64,000 nucleotides of DNA from Rhopalosiphum padi (lineage: Eukaryota > Arthropoda > Insecta > Hemiptera > Aphididae). The position numbers and the translations under genes are program-made. Shown piece by piece: positions 1 to 13,800 of the stretch; the stretch's first letter is position 1; each line of letters starts with the position of its first letter. The stretch is from positions 16,688,865 to 16,752,864 of the forward strand of contig NC_083599.1 of the NCBI RefSeq assembly GCF_020882245.1, in the 5' to 3' direction. The notes below the pieces were generated by a model. It saw nothing but the letters and a program-made list of their open reading frames with translations, did no database searches and was not told where the DNA came from.

Positions 1-211
1 TGCTGTGTTGATTGGTTCAGCGTTTAATTTCAACTCAATACTAAAGTAAAAGTTATACTCAACTAATCAGAGCTTCAAGTTTTCCTTGGAATGCTTACGC
101 TTATATTATTGGCAGAACTTTTCTAAAATTATTACTTTGTTATAAAATTCAAAGGTGGGCGATAAACGCTAATATAAATATATATTAAAATATATTCATT
201 TTAAATAATAC

Positions 212-271
212 TATACCGTAAATATAATATTTGTATAGTTTTATACCGTAAATATAATATTTATATAGTTT
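212..271. repeat. Two-copy 30-bp tandem duplication
   Basis: Two adjacent 30-bp units, 212-241 and 242-271, differ at one position (ATTTG versus ATTTA). Each begins TATACCGTAAATATAATATT. It is a small local duplication in otherwise AT-rich DNA. No function is suggested. Confidence 0.85.
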
Positions 272-1135
272 TGTGGAAAAAAATACTATAATACAAGTAG
301 GTTGAAATAGACAAGGTAAAAGAAATGAACATCTTTTAACAATCAACGATTCCACAATTTATAAAATAGACATTCCTAAATGTCATCTATGTCTACGGTT
401 TCGTCAGTATAGAGATGTGCCTTTTAAAAAGTGTTATTCCAAGAATAAACAAAATCATTGAAAAGCAATATAACTGATTCCTGCTGGAAATTTAAAATGC
501 ATTAGATAAAGAAAAAAAAATATATATAAGATACGAAGATTTTATATACGCTGCTTCCAACCGCCTAAAGTAAAGAAATTACCTATAAGTAAATATTTTA
601 TAGGATTTATTCGTTTAGACTTATCAAGTTTGTGTGTTCGTACAATGTTTGTGGTATTTTTTACTACCTATTTACAATAGTAAATAAGTAAAACTTTTAT
701 TAAAAGATAAAATATATCAAACTCACATTTCTATAAAATAGATTATTCTTGCATAGTTCTGTTAATTGTGTATATGTTTACAAATACGAACTTTCTATAT
801 TTTTGTTTAACGTTCACTAAAAATAATGGATTTTCTAAGTCTTGATATTTTTTATAATTCACTATGAGCAGTATAATATGATTTTTACTTCTCTCATTTC
901 CAGTTAAACATTCTCATTTTGATTAAATAGTATAATGCTGATTATGTAGAAATATATATTTTGCTGCTTCCGGCACAATGAAATTTTATTGTTTTGTAAT
1001 AATCAAACATTTTAATAAACTTCGACGTATTAACTAAATTGTTCATATTATTATTATAGATACACAGCAAGATTAAAACAATTTTGTATACCTATAACAA
1101 TACTTAAAACAGCTCATATTTGGGATCAATTTTCG

Positions 1136-1254
1136 GGAGGGGGGTTATAATATTTATGATACATGAATTAAAAAATACATTTTAAAATTTATATAGTTAG
1201 TTTGTTTCTACTCTAAAATATTCTGGGGAGGTTTGAACCCCAAAACCCCCCTCC
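1136..1254. repeat. Short G/C-rich foldback, probable worn DNA transposon
   Basis: GGAGGGGGGTT at 1136-1146 is exactly complementary in inverted orientation to AACCCCCCTCC at 1244-1254, around an AT-rich centre of about 97 bp. The surrounding bases (ending near 1270, CCCTGAATACGGGC) resemble the C-rich ends of degraded transposons often met in insect genomes. No target-site duplication could be defined, so the element type is not resolved. Confidence 0.4.
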
Positions 1255-4200
1255 ACCCTGAATACGGGCTTGTCTTCAGAAAATAGCAACCAATGTTCAA
1301 CTACAGTTTTATCCTATTAGCTTATTTTATATTTATTATACATACTTTAATACATATTTTTTTAAATTCTAATACACAATATTAATACTCGTATTATGAT
1401 ATTTATGTTTTTTTTTTCTGAAGCCACTTTTTCAAATAGAAAAAAATGATTCATTTAACAATTTCAATATAGATTTCTAATGGAAAATTATATCTAATAT
1501 GTACTTTGATGAATTAAAAATAAAAATTTCTCAATAACTTTTGAAATAATTGTGGGAAAAAAATACAAATATTTAACCTTGGTTATAAAAAAGTAACACT
1601 GACTCCGATCAGAATCGTTTTAAATCGTGCAGTAAAACGATTAACACATCACCCATTACAGTATATAGGTACTATACTTAATACACTTGACACCTTCTCT
1701 TCAGCAGAACGGTTACATACTTTTTGACTTTTTTTATTTATTTCTTATCAAATGTTATTTTCTCTGTATTGTATAGTTATTTAAAATCATTAGATATTTA
1801 GCATAATACGAATTATAAGTGTATATATAATTTGTAAAAATTTTGTTTTACTTTTTCTAGCATTTTTATAAAATCGATTGATTTGAGATTGTCTACAACT
1901 GTTGTAGTGATCAATTATTTTCGATAAATTCTCGGTACACTGCGGTGATAACGATTGGCCGAAAAATATGTACTAACAATTTGACATTTTGACGATAGAT
2001 ACATTATATATACTATGTATAACATAATATATAAACAAGTAAATTAATTCCGATCTCTGCATATCGTCATACATTATTGTATATATAGATATTGGAATCC
2101 CCAATATATATATATATATATTGTAACATGTATAAGTACGGAGGGCATGATGTCTAGAAAGTTCCAAAACCCTATACGTGTATATAGAAGGGATCACATT
2201 TTATGATAACATACAACGATTTAAGATTAATTTACACGTTATCATATTCTGTGATCACCGCTACAAGTTAGAGTTTCTAAAAGTTTATAGTCATATTCTG
2301 TGTGTTTAAAACATGCATAATATAATGTGTACACAGTGATTATTTTTAAATTTAATGTGAGCTACATTAGCTCGTCGACGTATAAAATATAAAGTATAGC
2401 GTTGCGTAAATATTTTTCACGTCGTTTTATTTTTTGGGCAAATACGTATTCGTGTGCTGTCTTAATTTTAAAATGATTTTTATCAAACTATAGAATTTCG
2501 TTTTTATTTATTTATTTATTTTTATTATTATTTTTTTTTTTTTTTGAAAGCCGAAGTACATAATATAATATAATAAACCCCCTGCATGTCTAGTGTTTTC
2601 TTTTTTTTTTTTTGATTCTTTTTTTTACGCATTCGATATAAAACGCGTACACGCTTTATTTTAATAATAAAACAAAACAATAACCTCAACAACCAATTTT
2701 TGTGTAAAGAGTTGTATGCGAGGTTCGTTTTACGTTCTCGGAACAAACGACCATTAGGTACTTACGTGGCTATTCGAATTTCAAATTACACATTTTTATT
2801 ATGGTCGTTTTGAAAATAATATAAACGAACGTATAATAATTGGTGGTATTTCTATTATCCCGTATCCGGGTGACCTTTACACACAGTGCAGAACCGTGTG
2901 AGAAAAGCATGTATATTATATATAATATCATGTACGATAGTATATATATAAATATAGGTATAGATAAATAAATCATATTAAACTATAAGTACCGATGATA
3001 TTAATATCTAAACAGTGAATATGAAAAATTACAACTTATCTGGTCTGCTGCTCTTAAGACTTACAGAGAGGTCGTTGTTACATTAAAAATAAATAACGAT
3101 ATATGTGCGGTGTATACGGGCAGGTACAACAGCGGTCGAATAACGCCAAGTCATCGGTTAAAGTAGCTGTGAAAAAAAAAAAATAGAAAGACGATATGGG
3201 AACGATACTCGGCCATGATACTATAATAGGTATGTGTATACTGTGTATAGTGTTGTACGCGCGCGTATAATTAAAAAATTGTACAAATCGTACGATATTG
3301 CAACGATTTGTTTGTCCCGCAATAATATTATTCACGCCTTTTGTCTATACAATTGACAGCTGTATACATAACTACATTTGTATTTATAATATAATAATGG
3401 TAGCTAAATAAACTTTAAATTATCGATTGTCGAAACTTGTACGCAATACGCTTATTTGTATAGGTTATTTTCGGCTTTGAAAAATCGTTAACTATATTTA
3501 ATGGTAATGGTTTAGTACTTTTCGGCAGAGACTTCCCGGAATTAATAATGGCTGTCATTTGAAAATTCATAATTTTCAAACTTGAGCAAATGAAAAATAA
3601 ATCGAAACGTGTACCTATACCTACCGATTCTCTCTGCGCCGTACCACACTAACGAATGTTGCTATAAATAACCATTAAAATAACACGTAAAATGTGTATG
3701 CACGCACGACTCCTATATAGGTATAATTTTTAACCGATTTATGTTTTAGAGATTTTTCCCGTTTCAAACGCAACTCATTATTAATGAATACACATCCAAT
3801 ATAAAATACATTACGTATTCAATGAATATTTTTATATTTAATGAATGAATAAAAACAACAACATAAAAAAAAACTCGTACCATTAAGATTAAGTATACAC
3901 TGATACGAGCGTTTGTGTGTGGCACCGTCAAACAAACAATAATTAACAATACAATAGATGGCCATTGTACGCGTAGATCTAAAGAAAATACCCTTTACAA
4001 AAAAACTCGTCATTAAAACGCGTTTTTGTATTTATAAAAAGTTTCTTTTTTAAGAAATTAATTTCGGGGAAAAATATCACTAATTATAACGCAACAAATG
4101 TTTTATACAGTATCAATGTAAAATGTTATTAAAATTAAACTAGATATTATATCATAAGCAAAATGATTCAATTTATTTAAAATTTTACAAATTTGCTAGT

Positions 4201-6694
4201 TTGCCGATATATATACATAATAATTCATCAATTTTAGATAAATATTCACAAATATTAAAACTATAATTAATATTATATAGTTAGGAGAATATTATAACAT
4301 GATATGATTTAGTATATTATATTTATGTGCTATAAATAATTTAGAAAAATCTAAATAATATTTAAAATTAAAACGTGTAACGTGTAATGCATAATTAAAT
4401 CTAAAACATTGGCACATTAACCACGTTTTTTTTATACGGAGAAATTATTGTTTGGCGTATAATCTAATTTTCGGTAAATATGTATCTTCTCAACCAAAAA
4501 CTCGACCCCTTTTAACCCCCTTTAACTAATACAATAGGTAAACCCTTATAGGGTCAAGGTATTTTATCCCGGCAATGACACAAAGGTTAATATGAGAAAA
4601 GTTAAGAACAATAACAATCGTCGTAAAATAGCTCGATCATCGTGCCAGCTGATGACATTTTATAATAAATTATTAATATGTTTTATGCGATGTTTTCATC
4701 AGATTCCTCTAAAAAACATTTGAAACAATTCGAAGAACTTACAAAGTTACGACTAAAAATGAATTATAGGTATATTTTATAATGTATTATATGTGTACTA
4801 CACAACTGAACTGCAATTGAATTTTACTTCGCGACGATTATTACGAATAAAAGTCAACTATATATTAAATTCAATGACTATACGATACGTGTTTAATTGT
4901 ATCACTATGGCGAACGAAAAAAATATCATTAAAAACGACTTGCCACCTACAATTATTACAGAGTTTCGGCATATGGTTTCCCCGCATAGAAAAAAAAAAC
5001 AGTTAATTATATTTTCGACGATTTTACGTGAGATTTCCTACAAACCAGAATACTTAAAAGTTAATTTGGTGTTTTGGTTGTTTTGCATTTGTCGAACCGA
5101 GAACGCAATAAAAATATAAACGTTTTTAATGCTTCCCTTAAGTAGCCAATAGCCATAATATTACATTTTATTATCGTCGTTTTCGTATATACGCTAAAAC
5201 GCGACGGTGTATATTATATAACGGTTGCCCGAACAACGCGTTTGTATAGTAATCAAAGTAATAGCGGTTTAAAAGTATGACCATTAAAAACAAAAAAAAA
5301 AAAAAAAAGCAATACGCAGCACAGTAAAAATTAAATTGATAACAGCCCGGGACAGGTATGTGCAATTTATATAGGCAAACAATAATCGGCTGATGCAGGT
5401 GTGTGTACATTATAATAACACATATAGGTACGCGCGCGTATACCTATAATAATAAAATATATATATTATACATATAATATAATATAAGTCGCACGAGGCG
5501 TGTATATTACTATAAGCGCGGTGATCCGAAACCTGTATTGGCTGTATTCTATAAAACGTCAATGTTTAGAAGAAAAAACTAATAATAATAATAATAATAA
5601 TAAATCGCGATTTAATACGATTTCTTTGTAGAGAGATACGTACGCCGACACCCGGCACAATGAATATATATACGGCGTAATACAACGATTTTATATTATA
5701 CACATTATTTTCTCGATGCGATTCCTTCATAATAATAATAATAATAATTATTGTTTCTCGTGTTATGGTCGCCGACAAAATGCCATTTGCCGACAAATAC
5801 GTCGAGCAGTTAAGTATGTGTGCGGTGTCCTTTATGCGCGTCTATATGTTATATAATATATATATGTGTGTGTGTATGTGTGTCGCTTATAGGTACGGGT
5901 TTTCAGTTAATTAAGGTCCGTCCCTATATATTCGATGATTCGTCAGTAGCAATAGGTTGTAAACCAACAACCTCGTATTATATATATATATATAATATTA
6001 TTGCTTTTTTCCTTCGGTGCGATACTCTATAATATATATATTATATTATATATATTGCGATGCCGACAAGACGAAAAAAAATTAATAAATTCCTACACAA
6101 AATCAATTTTGGACGTAATAGTCTCGTTTTAAATGAGAAGAATTTTCTCATTAATATATATATAACAGGTAAAATTACAAAACACGTGTTGACGATATCT
6201 ATATATTTTTCACGATATTATAATATTGGTTCCTATAGCAGCTTTTATAAAATATGGGGTTCTTGTAAAACGATACGCGATCTTATTGAGTAGCTGCTTA
6301 TTGGTGTACGCCGTGTATTGCCTACTCATATTATTATTTTTTTCACAGTACTTTTACGCGTATTTTATTACCTGTGTATATGTATTATAGGTAGGTATAT
6401 AAATACAATATACAATGAGAGCGGGTGCGAAGGAAATGACCGATTTTTGTCACACGCTGTTTTATATTGTTCTCGTTGCGCGTTAATGTCATCGTTATTA
6501 CTCATTATTGCAGTGAGAAACGAATCCCAGGGGCCAAAGCCACTTTAAGCCGCCCTTATAAGGAAGCATATTACGACGGCGTAAGGTAAAAAAATAATAA
6601 TAATAATATGACCTATTGCCATGTACATTATATATATACATATATATGTGTGTGTGCATAGATACGGTTTTTTTTTTTTTTTGAACGTATTATA

Positions 6695-7025
6695 TTATAA
6701 TTTTTCGTCCGTATCGTGGTCTAGATCGTAGTAATTCGAAGGGTAGTTGGATGATTAAGTTTTATACATAATTTATCATAACACATGCCGTAATTCCATA
6801 TATTACAATACATTATACCGTCGACAAAAACAAACACCACGCCGAAGACAATCACGGAGTCGAACAAAAAACCACAATTCGATTTGAATTCGCAAGATAA
6901 TCTGCCAACGATTTGGAAACGAAAGACCCCATTGTATTTGCTGTACGCTGACTTTGGTTGGCTGGTCGTGGCTTCCGGAAGTCCTATGATCGATCCAGCT
7001 CGAACACTGCACCCCTTCACCGGTC
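6695..7025 (-). pseudogene. Coding-like fragment, possibly a glutaredoxin remnant
   Basis: On the minus strand a good 3' splice site (pyrimidine tract then TTCTTAG) ends at 7026 and is followed by about 200 bp of coding-like, stop-poor sequence. An ATG at 6932, in context ACAATGGGG, opens a frame MGSFVSKSLADYLANSNRIV and continues VFCSTP before a TGA at 6852-6854. That start looks like the N terminus of a myristoylated glutaredoxin: MGS start, helix, then a hydrophobic strand just before the CPxC motif. Just past the stop, another frame reads GVV followed by hydrophobic residues. A further frame at 6695-6739 reads YYDLDHDTDEK, like the strand after the active site. The pieces lie in different frames and the CPxC motif is not intact, so a functional gene is unlikely. 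The family match is by eye only. Confidence 0.2.
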
Positions 7026-7030
7026 CTAAG

Positions 7031-8440
7031 AAAAAAACGTCTTTGCGTTAAATGTATACATATATATTTTTAAGACAAAGGATAAATACCGCGTTCGTTG
7101 AAATCCGGTACGATTGGCGTATAATATGATGATGAATATATTTTTCACACTCATTGCATTCGCCATTTATTCTAATAACGCACAACCGAATAATAATATA
7201 TCATTTCAATTCTTCTAATAAACAAACAACGTTACGACAATAATCATTTTTTTTTTTAAAAAGTACTAAAATGATGAACACAAATATTGCGGACAACTAA
7301 TAATAATAATCACCATAATTATCTAGCTAGTTAATTTTTTTTTTTAATTACTGTGGTTTATAGTTTATCATATAAATATATAATTATCATTTCCATTATA
7401 TTTAATTGCGAACTCCGCACATAATTAATATAAATAGGTATTCCAAGTGTCAACCTTTTCATCAAATTAGATCTGATCAATATAAATAAACTATTTCCTC
7501 TTAAAATCTTAAATTTTTTACAAAATTTTCAGTACGATTTTCTATTAACGAGATACGTTATAATGACTGTATGTTATTATATAATAGCGCTTATATAATG
7601 TGTTCATATGATTCCTCAGTAGCCAATGATAAATCCATAAATTCATATAAATACATTTTATACGAGTACATTATATTAAATAATAAAACGTTTCAAAGAA
7701 ATATGTAAACATATTAAATTGATATGTATATATTGTTGTTCGCTAAATATTTTGAAGTCGAGGTCCAAAATAATATAATTTTAATACGTTTGAATAATTT
7801 AATTGATCAATTTGTATTGACATATTTTTATCTTATTAATTGCCAATTGAACTGCAATAAAATTTTAAACAATCAAAACGGAACTCCATCGACATTGTTG
7901 GAACATAATTTGATAAATTGTCAAAACATTTATGTATTATATTATTGTGTACGCTGCAGAGAGAAAAATCAAATATATTTCTACAATTAAATGCCGGAAA
8001 CTAAAATATGTCAACCGAATCAGAATTTCCGGAAAATACCATTTGACAACTTTTAAATGAATACAACTATAGCGGAGACGCTAATGTAGATAATCAATAG
8101 ACTATACCCTACAAGCCTTTTAGCATTAATATAATATATATATATGTATAAATGATTAGATTTATAAAGCAATATCGTCTTAAAGAAATTCCTTCGCTGT
8201 TTTCCAACAACTCACCTGTCAAATCAACTTGTCAATAGGGGTTAAACCAAATTCCGCTACGAACTTCATCGAACCATGCTAAAAAATAATCTGAATCCAA
8301 ACTTAACTAAACTTATAAATAATCCGATCAGATGTTTCTGATCGAAAATTAAAATCCCCTCAAATCGCTACAAGTATATTTACCGGTGGGTATAATATAT
8401 AAGTATACATATACTTGACTTAACCTAATCCCATCCGTAC
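7031..8440. other. AT-rich spacer, nothing recognised
   Basis: No gene-like signal is seen. The 7724-7990 frame on + is AT-driven composition with no domain and no splice context. Confidence 0.6.
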
Positions 8441-8454
8441 ATGTTTTATGGGAA

Positions 8455-8690
8455 ATTTTTTGCCGGGACGTTACCGGCGACCGGTGGTCGTGGGCGGGGA
8501 ATCGATTGATTGCGGTCGTACGGAATCCGCGTCGTGCGGAAGTTTGATTGGTAATTTTTTTGCTTTTGAACGGCGCGGCATGACGGCACAGATGGCGGAC
8601 GAACGCGATTAAACCAAAGCGCGTAGCGTAACTCGTAAGCTCTTAAACGTATCGTCGTCGCCGAGAAGTCTTCCGTCGACCAACTATATC
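8455..8690. promoter_or_regulatory. CpG-rich island
   Basis: About 235 bp rich in CG dinucleotides interrupts AT-rich DNA on both sides. It includes GATGGCGG at 8591-8598, which resembles the Pho/YY1-type core GCCAT in reverse. No initiator with correctly placed downstream element and no long reading frame were found. In insects such islands often mark promoters or conserved regulatory DNA. It lies about 1.8 kb upstream of the better promoter candidate at 10.4 kb and may belong to the same regulatory region. Confidence 0.3.
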
Positions 8691-9267
8691 ACGACATTAT
8701 AAAATAATTTATTATTACTATTAACTATAATTATTTAAATACATACCTCTATATTATAATGCGTATAACGCACAGTACACGTTTGTATATTAATATTGTA
8801 TATTTCACAAATTATAATATGCGTGTAACGACGATGAGTTGATTCGTAAACGGGCAATTTATACAACGCGGCGCGGGACCGAGTGTTCTACACGATATTT
8901 TCACACCGATTTTACCGGCTATATGACATATACGAATATTCAAGGGCGAAATAGCCGTCCGACTGTGTCTCGTGAGTAGAGGAGTACACCTATATACGCA
9001 GCGTACACCTTTATGTATACTGCAGATGAGGAATATATACCCTGCAGACGCATTAGACGGAACGGGCTGGGAATATTGTTATAACACGATGTCACGACGA
9101 CGTTCGGATGTAATATTATCGTATACGTCGTACATATATGCACGTGCGTAATAAATTGTTATTCGCTGCTGCGATATTCCGCCGGATAATGGGAACAATA
9201 ATAACGCAATAATATCGACTACCATCAGCCAGCATTCGGCCGCCATACATAATATATATTATGATGA

Positions 9268-9350
9268 TCTGTGCAGCGGCGTAACTATAATAGGAAGTAC
9301 GGGAGAGGGATCAAAGGGGAGTTCAGCGGCACCCGGTTTCCAACACTTTT
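9268..9350. mobile_element. Transposon-end-like fragment
   Basis: CAGCGGCGTAACTA at 9268-9281, followed by G-rich sequence, resembles the CAGTGGCGTAACTA-type ends common in insect DNA transposons. No matching inverted end or target-site duplication was found nearby, so this would be a single truncated end. Confidence 0.25.
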
Positions 9351-9779
9351 ATTAGATTAGGGACACCATTATTGATATTGTGTATATAAAAATATATATA
9401 TATATATATTATGGCTAGTTATTGATTTTTTTTTTTTGTTATTGTTATTGTTGTTGTTTTGTATTCTGGTCGAACACGATATTTTTAATTTAACAAAAAA
9501 AAAAAAAAAGTGTCTTAAACCGTCGTTCACACTACGACATTTCTGTTAAACCATTCTACTCATAAAATATATGTTTTCCGAAGTTAAAAAATTGTCAGTG
9601 TACACTGACACTGTGTGTTTTAGTTCGGATCAAAGAGAACGAGAATTGCAGTTCACTCCGATTTCGTTGGTTGTGCCGTGTTCGCCCAACGCTCGAGCCT
9701 TTGAAATTGTCGCTCGCGGGCCAAAATGCCAAAGTTACGCCACCGCGTACAATCGTATGTATATGTGTATATAGAATAA

Positions 9780-10620
9780 TATGATAATGATAAGGACTGC
9801 GAGTCGCGCGCAGAGCTCTATATACACGGCTGGCAAAGTGATGATGAGGGGTGGCGTTGGTACTCTCGAGGGGTTCGCGAGTTTTGATGGCTTAGCCGCT
9901 TTAAGGTCCTTCCCTCCCCCCACGTCCAACCTCAACCACCGATCTCGCGGGGTCCGGATGCTGCGCCGCCGGAGAGTCGTAATAATGTATTATATCACGG
10001 ACGACGGGGGCCGACGACCGCCGACGACAACGCGCTCCCGCCGTGGCAACACTGACGGGCGGCGGGTGTGCGATGCCCCCCCGGAGAACGCGCGTTTTTT
10101 TTCCGTACAGCTTCGACGGTGTACTGGTAACGACGACGACACGAGCCCAGGAGAAAGGAGGCGGCGGCGGCGGCGGCCGTCGTCTTCAACCGCCGTCGTT
10201 ACCGCCGCCACCACCGTCGTCGTCGTCGTCGTCGTCGTTGCGAGGCAGCTGCTGCCGCTGCACCGCCCGCCCGACCGTCCATCTGCCCAACACCGCCACC
10301 GCCGCCGCGATTGTGTGCGCGTCGTTGTTGTCGGTAGCCGCCGCCGCCGCCGTCGTACTCTCTCGCGAGCGCCTCGCGCATTACCGCTACGGTACGCTCG
10401 ACGATCAGTTCAGTCAGCTCGGCCGCACCAACCTGTCGTCACTTCCGCGTCTGTCGGCGCAGTCGTCGTCGTAGTCTTTTCGTCGACCGGTGTTTTGATT
10501 TAATTTTCGCCTCCACTCGCCGAAAAACATCGATTCAACCGCGAATTTGATACGATTTTTTTCTTCTCGTTCGCGACAGACCAGCACGTGACATTCGCTT
10601 CACATGCGTTTTCCGACGTT
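9780..10620 (+). promoter_or_regulatory. CpG island with candidate TATA-less core promoter
   Basis: This is the most GC-rich non-coding stretch of the window, with (GGC)n, (CGT)n and (GCC)n triplet runs around 10150-10360. Near its 3' side, TCAGTT at 10405-10410 matches the arthropod initiator TCAKTY, giving a start at 10407. At the required +28 to +32 positions (10434-10438) is TGTCG, four of five matches to the DPE consensus RGWYV. A second initiator-like TCAGTC follows at 10410-10415. No TATA box is seen about 30 bp upstream. A 5' splice site lies 403 bp downstream. The LRR receptor gene at 41.8 kb is the only identified same-strand gene that could use it. Confidence 0.4.
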
Positions 10621-10809
10621 TGTCTCCACATTATTCCATAACACTATCCGCACGGTATACAATAATATCTACTTACCTTAATTGTTATCGTCGTCGACAC
10701 CGTTATCACAAAATATTTGTCGCGGGGGAAGCTGCGAAGACATATCACAAGGATCGCGGGACCAGAGAGATATTGTGGCCTCTTGGTTGGCATCTTCACT
10801 GTGACCACG
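10407..10809 (+). other. Candidate non-coding first exon of the LRR receptor gene
   Basis: The proposed exon runs from the initiator A at 10407 to a 5' splice site, CCACG followed by GTAAGG, with the GT at 10810-10811. It contains a 25-codon upstream ORF (10604-10681) and no long frame ending in a domain. The inference is that it joins the acceptor ending at 41811 and supplies the 5' UTR. This implies a 31-kb intron, consistent with the large 5' introns known for Drosophila LRR adhesion genes. Other exons in between, or a different target gene, cannot be excluded. Confidence 0.35.
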
Positions 10810-13800
10810 GTAAGGACGACTACGATTATTGCTATTATTTGTTATCGTTATGAGAAAACTAGGAATATTTTTTTATTTATTGTATATAATATAATATATC
10901 TAGTTAATAAATATTATAATCCTGTATGTAATATTGTGTTGATACGATTATAATTCAGTATACGACATTTATTTTTAAATTTATTTTTACTTAATAATAT
11001 AATTTAGAAAATAATTAATCCGTAATAATATTATTTTTCTCGGTATAAAAATTATTTAGTTTTTTATGAAAATGTTGAATACATTTTGAAAAAAATTAAT
11101 AAACGTTAAAAGTTTGAAAATATTTTAAAAAATAATGAATAGTCTCCACATAAACCATTTAAAACATAATAACATGATTTTTTTTAAATATAATATTTTT
11201 TGCTTAAACCGTTTTTTATGGGCTTTTTAAGTAGGTATATATACAAAGAAATTGTAACGATATCAATGATCATTGATTTTTAGTTTTATGTAATTTGATG
11301 AATAAATATGTTCATGTTTCAAAAAAATAAACTTTGATAAAATAAAAATCTAAAAATCAATGGTGTAAAAAATACATTTTAATTTTATTCTCAAAACAGT
11401 ATTTTTTTCTGAGAATATAAGTTTATAACTTGGTACTTAAGTAATTTGTATGATATATATATTATATTATATTATATTATGTTGACTATAGTCAACCATG
11501 AACCAATCAATTAAAAGTATGTAAAATTTAATAAGAAAATTCCAAGTAAAATAAACGGATAATATTTTTTGAAAAATGAGTAACTTTTAAAATGTTGGTT
11601 TCAAACTGTGATAAAAAATAAAAAAAATTTTTTTACTTTTCTAAAAGATTAATTTTAATAATTAATTCAATGTAATTAATATTTAAAGACTTATATAAAA
11701 ATATGTTTTTATACATAAAACATTTTAATATAAAAAAAAACTTTTATTAAATGTATATAAAATAAAAAAAAATAAATAATAAGTTGTAATATATATTGTA
11801 AACATACTCAAAACAGTTATAAAGAAACATTTAAGCATTGTTTTACTTCATCAGTATATTAAACAATTTGTTAAGAACCAAGTCATGAAAAGTTTTATTT
11901 GTTTCGATAAAAACGACTTTACTTTCATAAAATTAAATTTTTATTAATAAATTGTTAGAAAAACTATATATTCTATAATTTTCAGCTAAAAAATGTTTCC
12001 GCGTTTGTCACAAAATTAAATAACATAGAAGCGCAATACAAATAAGTTGTTCTTCGTATTTATAGTTACACAAACTTTTATTCCTAATTTTATTATTGCA
12101 AGTAAGGTTCAACACTAGGGATATAAATTGAATTAGTCGAATTTAAACAGTTTTCAGTTACCAAATACTTGATTAATAATTTACAAAATGTGTTACGAAC
12201 TTCATCGGCTTTCATCAAAACTCGTTTTGCTAATACCTTTAACAATAAATATATGAACATTTTGCACGATTAATTAATTGTTTCGTACTTTCCACATTGG
12301 ATCATATATTTTGTAATCAATTAAAATTCGATTGTTTTCAGTTCAATGTCATGTCTAGTAGGAGTATCTTTTTTGTATTGTTCTCGTACATATTGTATTT
12401 CCTGATTACCACGATTTATTGCGTCAACGGTGTTTTATATATTTGTTTTATTATCGCCAACTAACACAAAATGTATTTATTTTATTTCATGAGGAAAAGA
12501 AAATTATATTTGTTTATTATATAGGTACCTTGTATAAAACCATCACATACATTTTGTTTGGCTAAACCGATTTTTGTATTTTACTAAAATATTTGCGAGA
12601 ACGAACGGAAAATTGGGTATCCCTATGTCCCGGGGGTGCGTAAAATGCATATAAACTACGAGAATATAGTGGTTTACCTACCCGTATATTTTTTTTCTAC
12701 TTATTTATTATTATTATTTTTATTTATTGAAAACGTTCTAAAATAGTTTTACGAAACCGATTCCTTTCAAAAAATTGCTCCACTCCCTAGCTAAGTGTAG
12801 GTACAATAATACTATTATTTTTTTTTTAATCTATAAACTTCATGTCGTTCCACATAACAGCCAGAAGATGATGCTTTGTGTTCAGGAAATTGATAGGTAA
12901 TATAGTTTTGTGGTTTTCCGAAATTGACTCTACGTATAATAATATTCTCGTGCATATACTTATACATATGTATACTATAATGTATTATAAAAAACCTGTA
13001 GTAGGCACAAAGTTTTTTTTTTCGTTCTATTCACAGTTATTAAGTATTATTGCTTAAGGTTCGGTCCAGTGTGTGAAATTATTAGATGATATAGTAGTTG
13101 AGAAGTGAGTTCACTTTGGTTCGTCACGTCCGATATCTTGGAAATCCGGTTATAATCCAAGCGATTGACCACAAACTGTAACTAAAAAAAATTACGCATA
13201 TCCAATTAAAAACAAAATTAAAAACATATACACATTAACCAACAAAAAATCGATAATATTTTATTATTTTTATTATTATAATTATTATTATTGTCTTGAA
13301 TTTTGATCGTGCAATATTAAATAGATTGTATTCTATAACAAGTCGATGTTGAGAAAAACTCCCTTTAGCACCGACTATGGCGTAGTGTGTTCCCTGGGAC
13401 TGTATACGTATATAAAGCTAAAACGGTATTAACAAACAAAACAAAAAGCACGTATACAGCTATCAGCTGGGAATACACTAGAGGCAGAGTCATTAATGCA
13501 GTATAGGTTAGGTATATATATTTTGTACAACGGTCGAACATATTAGGTTTTGTTGTGCGTATATACCACAGTGGACTTTAGAATGTAGCTCATAATATAG
13601 TGACCCAGATCCCACGAGGAACCTGCAGTACTGGTGGTATATATAAAGGATTCGTCGGACTTTAAATACCTTTTTGTTAGATATACTTTGTTGCGAAATG
13701 TGTATGGTCCATTTTTGCGTAAAACTAATATAGTGTCGTGTCGATATGTATACCTACAACTGCGGCCCGGCGCAGCGATCTCAAGTGTATTCTTATGTAA

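Larger units (their letters stand above)
1..6690. other. AT-rich region without a recognisable gene
   Basis: No open reading frame here has a recognisable domain, convincing splice sites or coding-like composition. The longest frame, 4793-5119 on +, begins at a GTG and is of unrecognised, AT-driven composition. The stretch holds TA and TAA microsatellites (about 2108-2121 and 5580-5602), a 30-bp tandem duplication and a G/C-rich foldback listed separately. A short fragment at 6529-6563 shares the 10-mer GCCGCCCTTA with the reverse strand of 19359-19380, which may mark a worn dispersed repeat. Confidence 0.6.

Noticed and set aside
9781..10503. 240-codon + strand ORF and overlapping frames in the CpG island
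   Set aside because: Several frames on both strands are open at once because stop codons are rare in the triplet-repeat, CpG-rich sequence. The Arg/Val/Ala-rich products show no domain.
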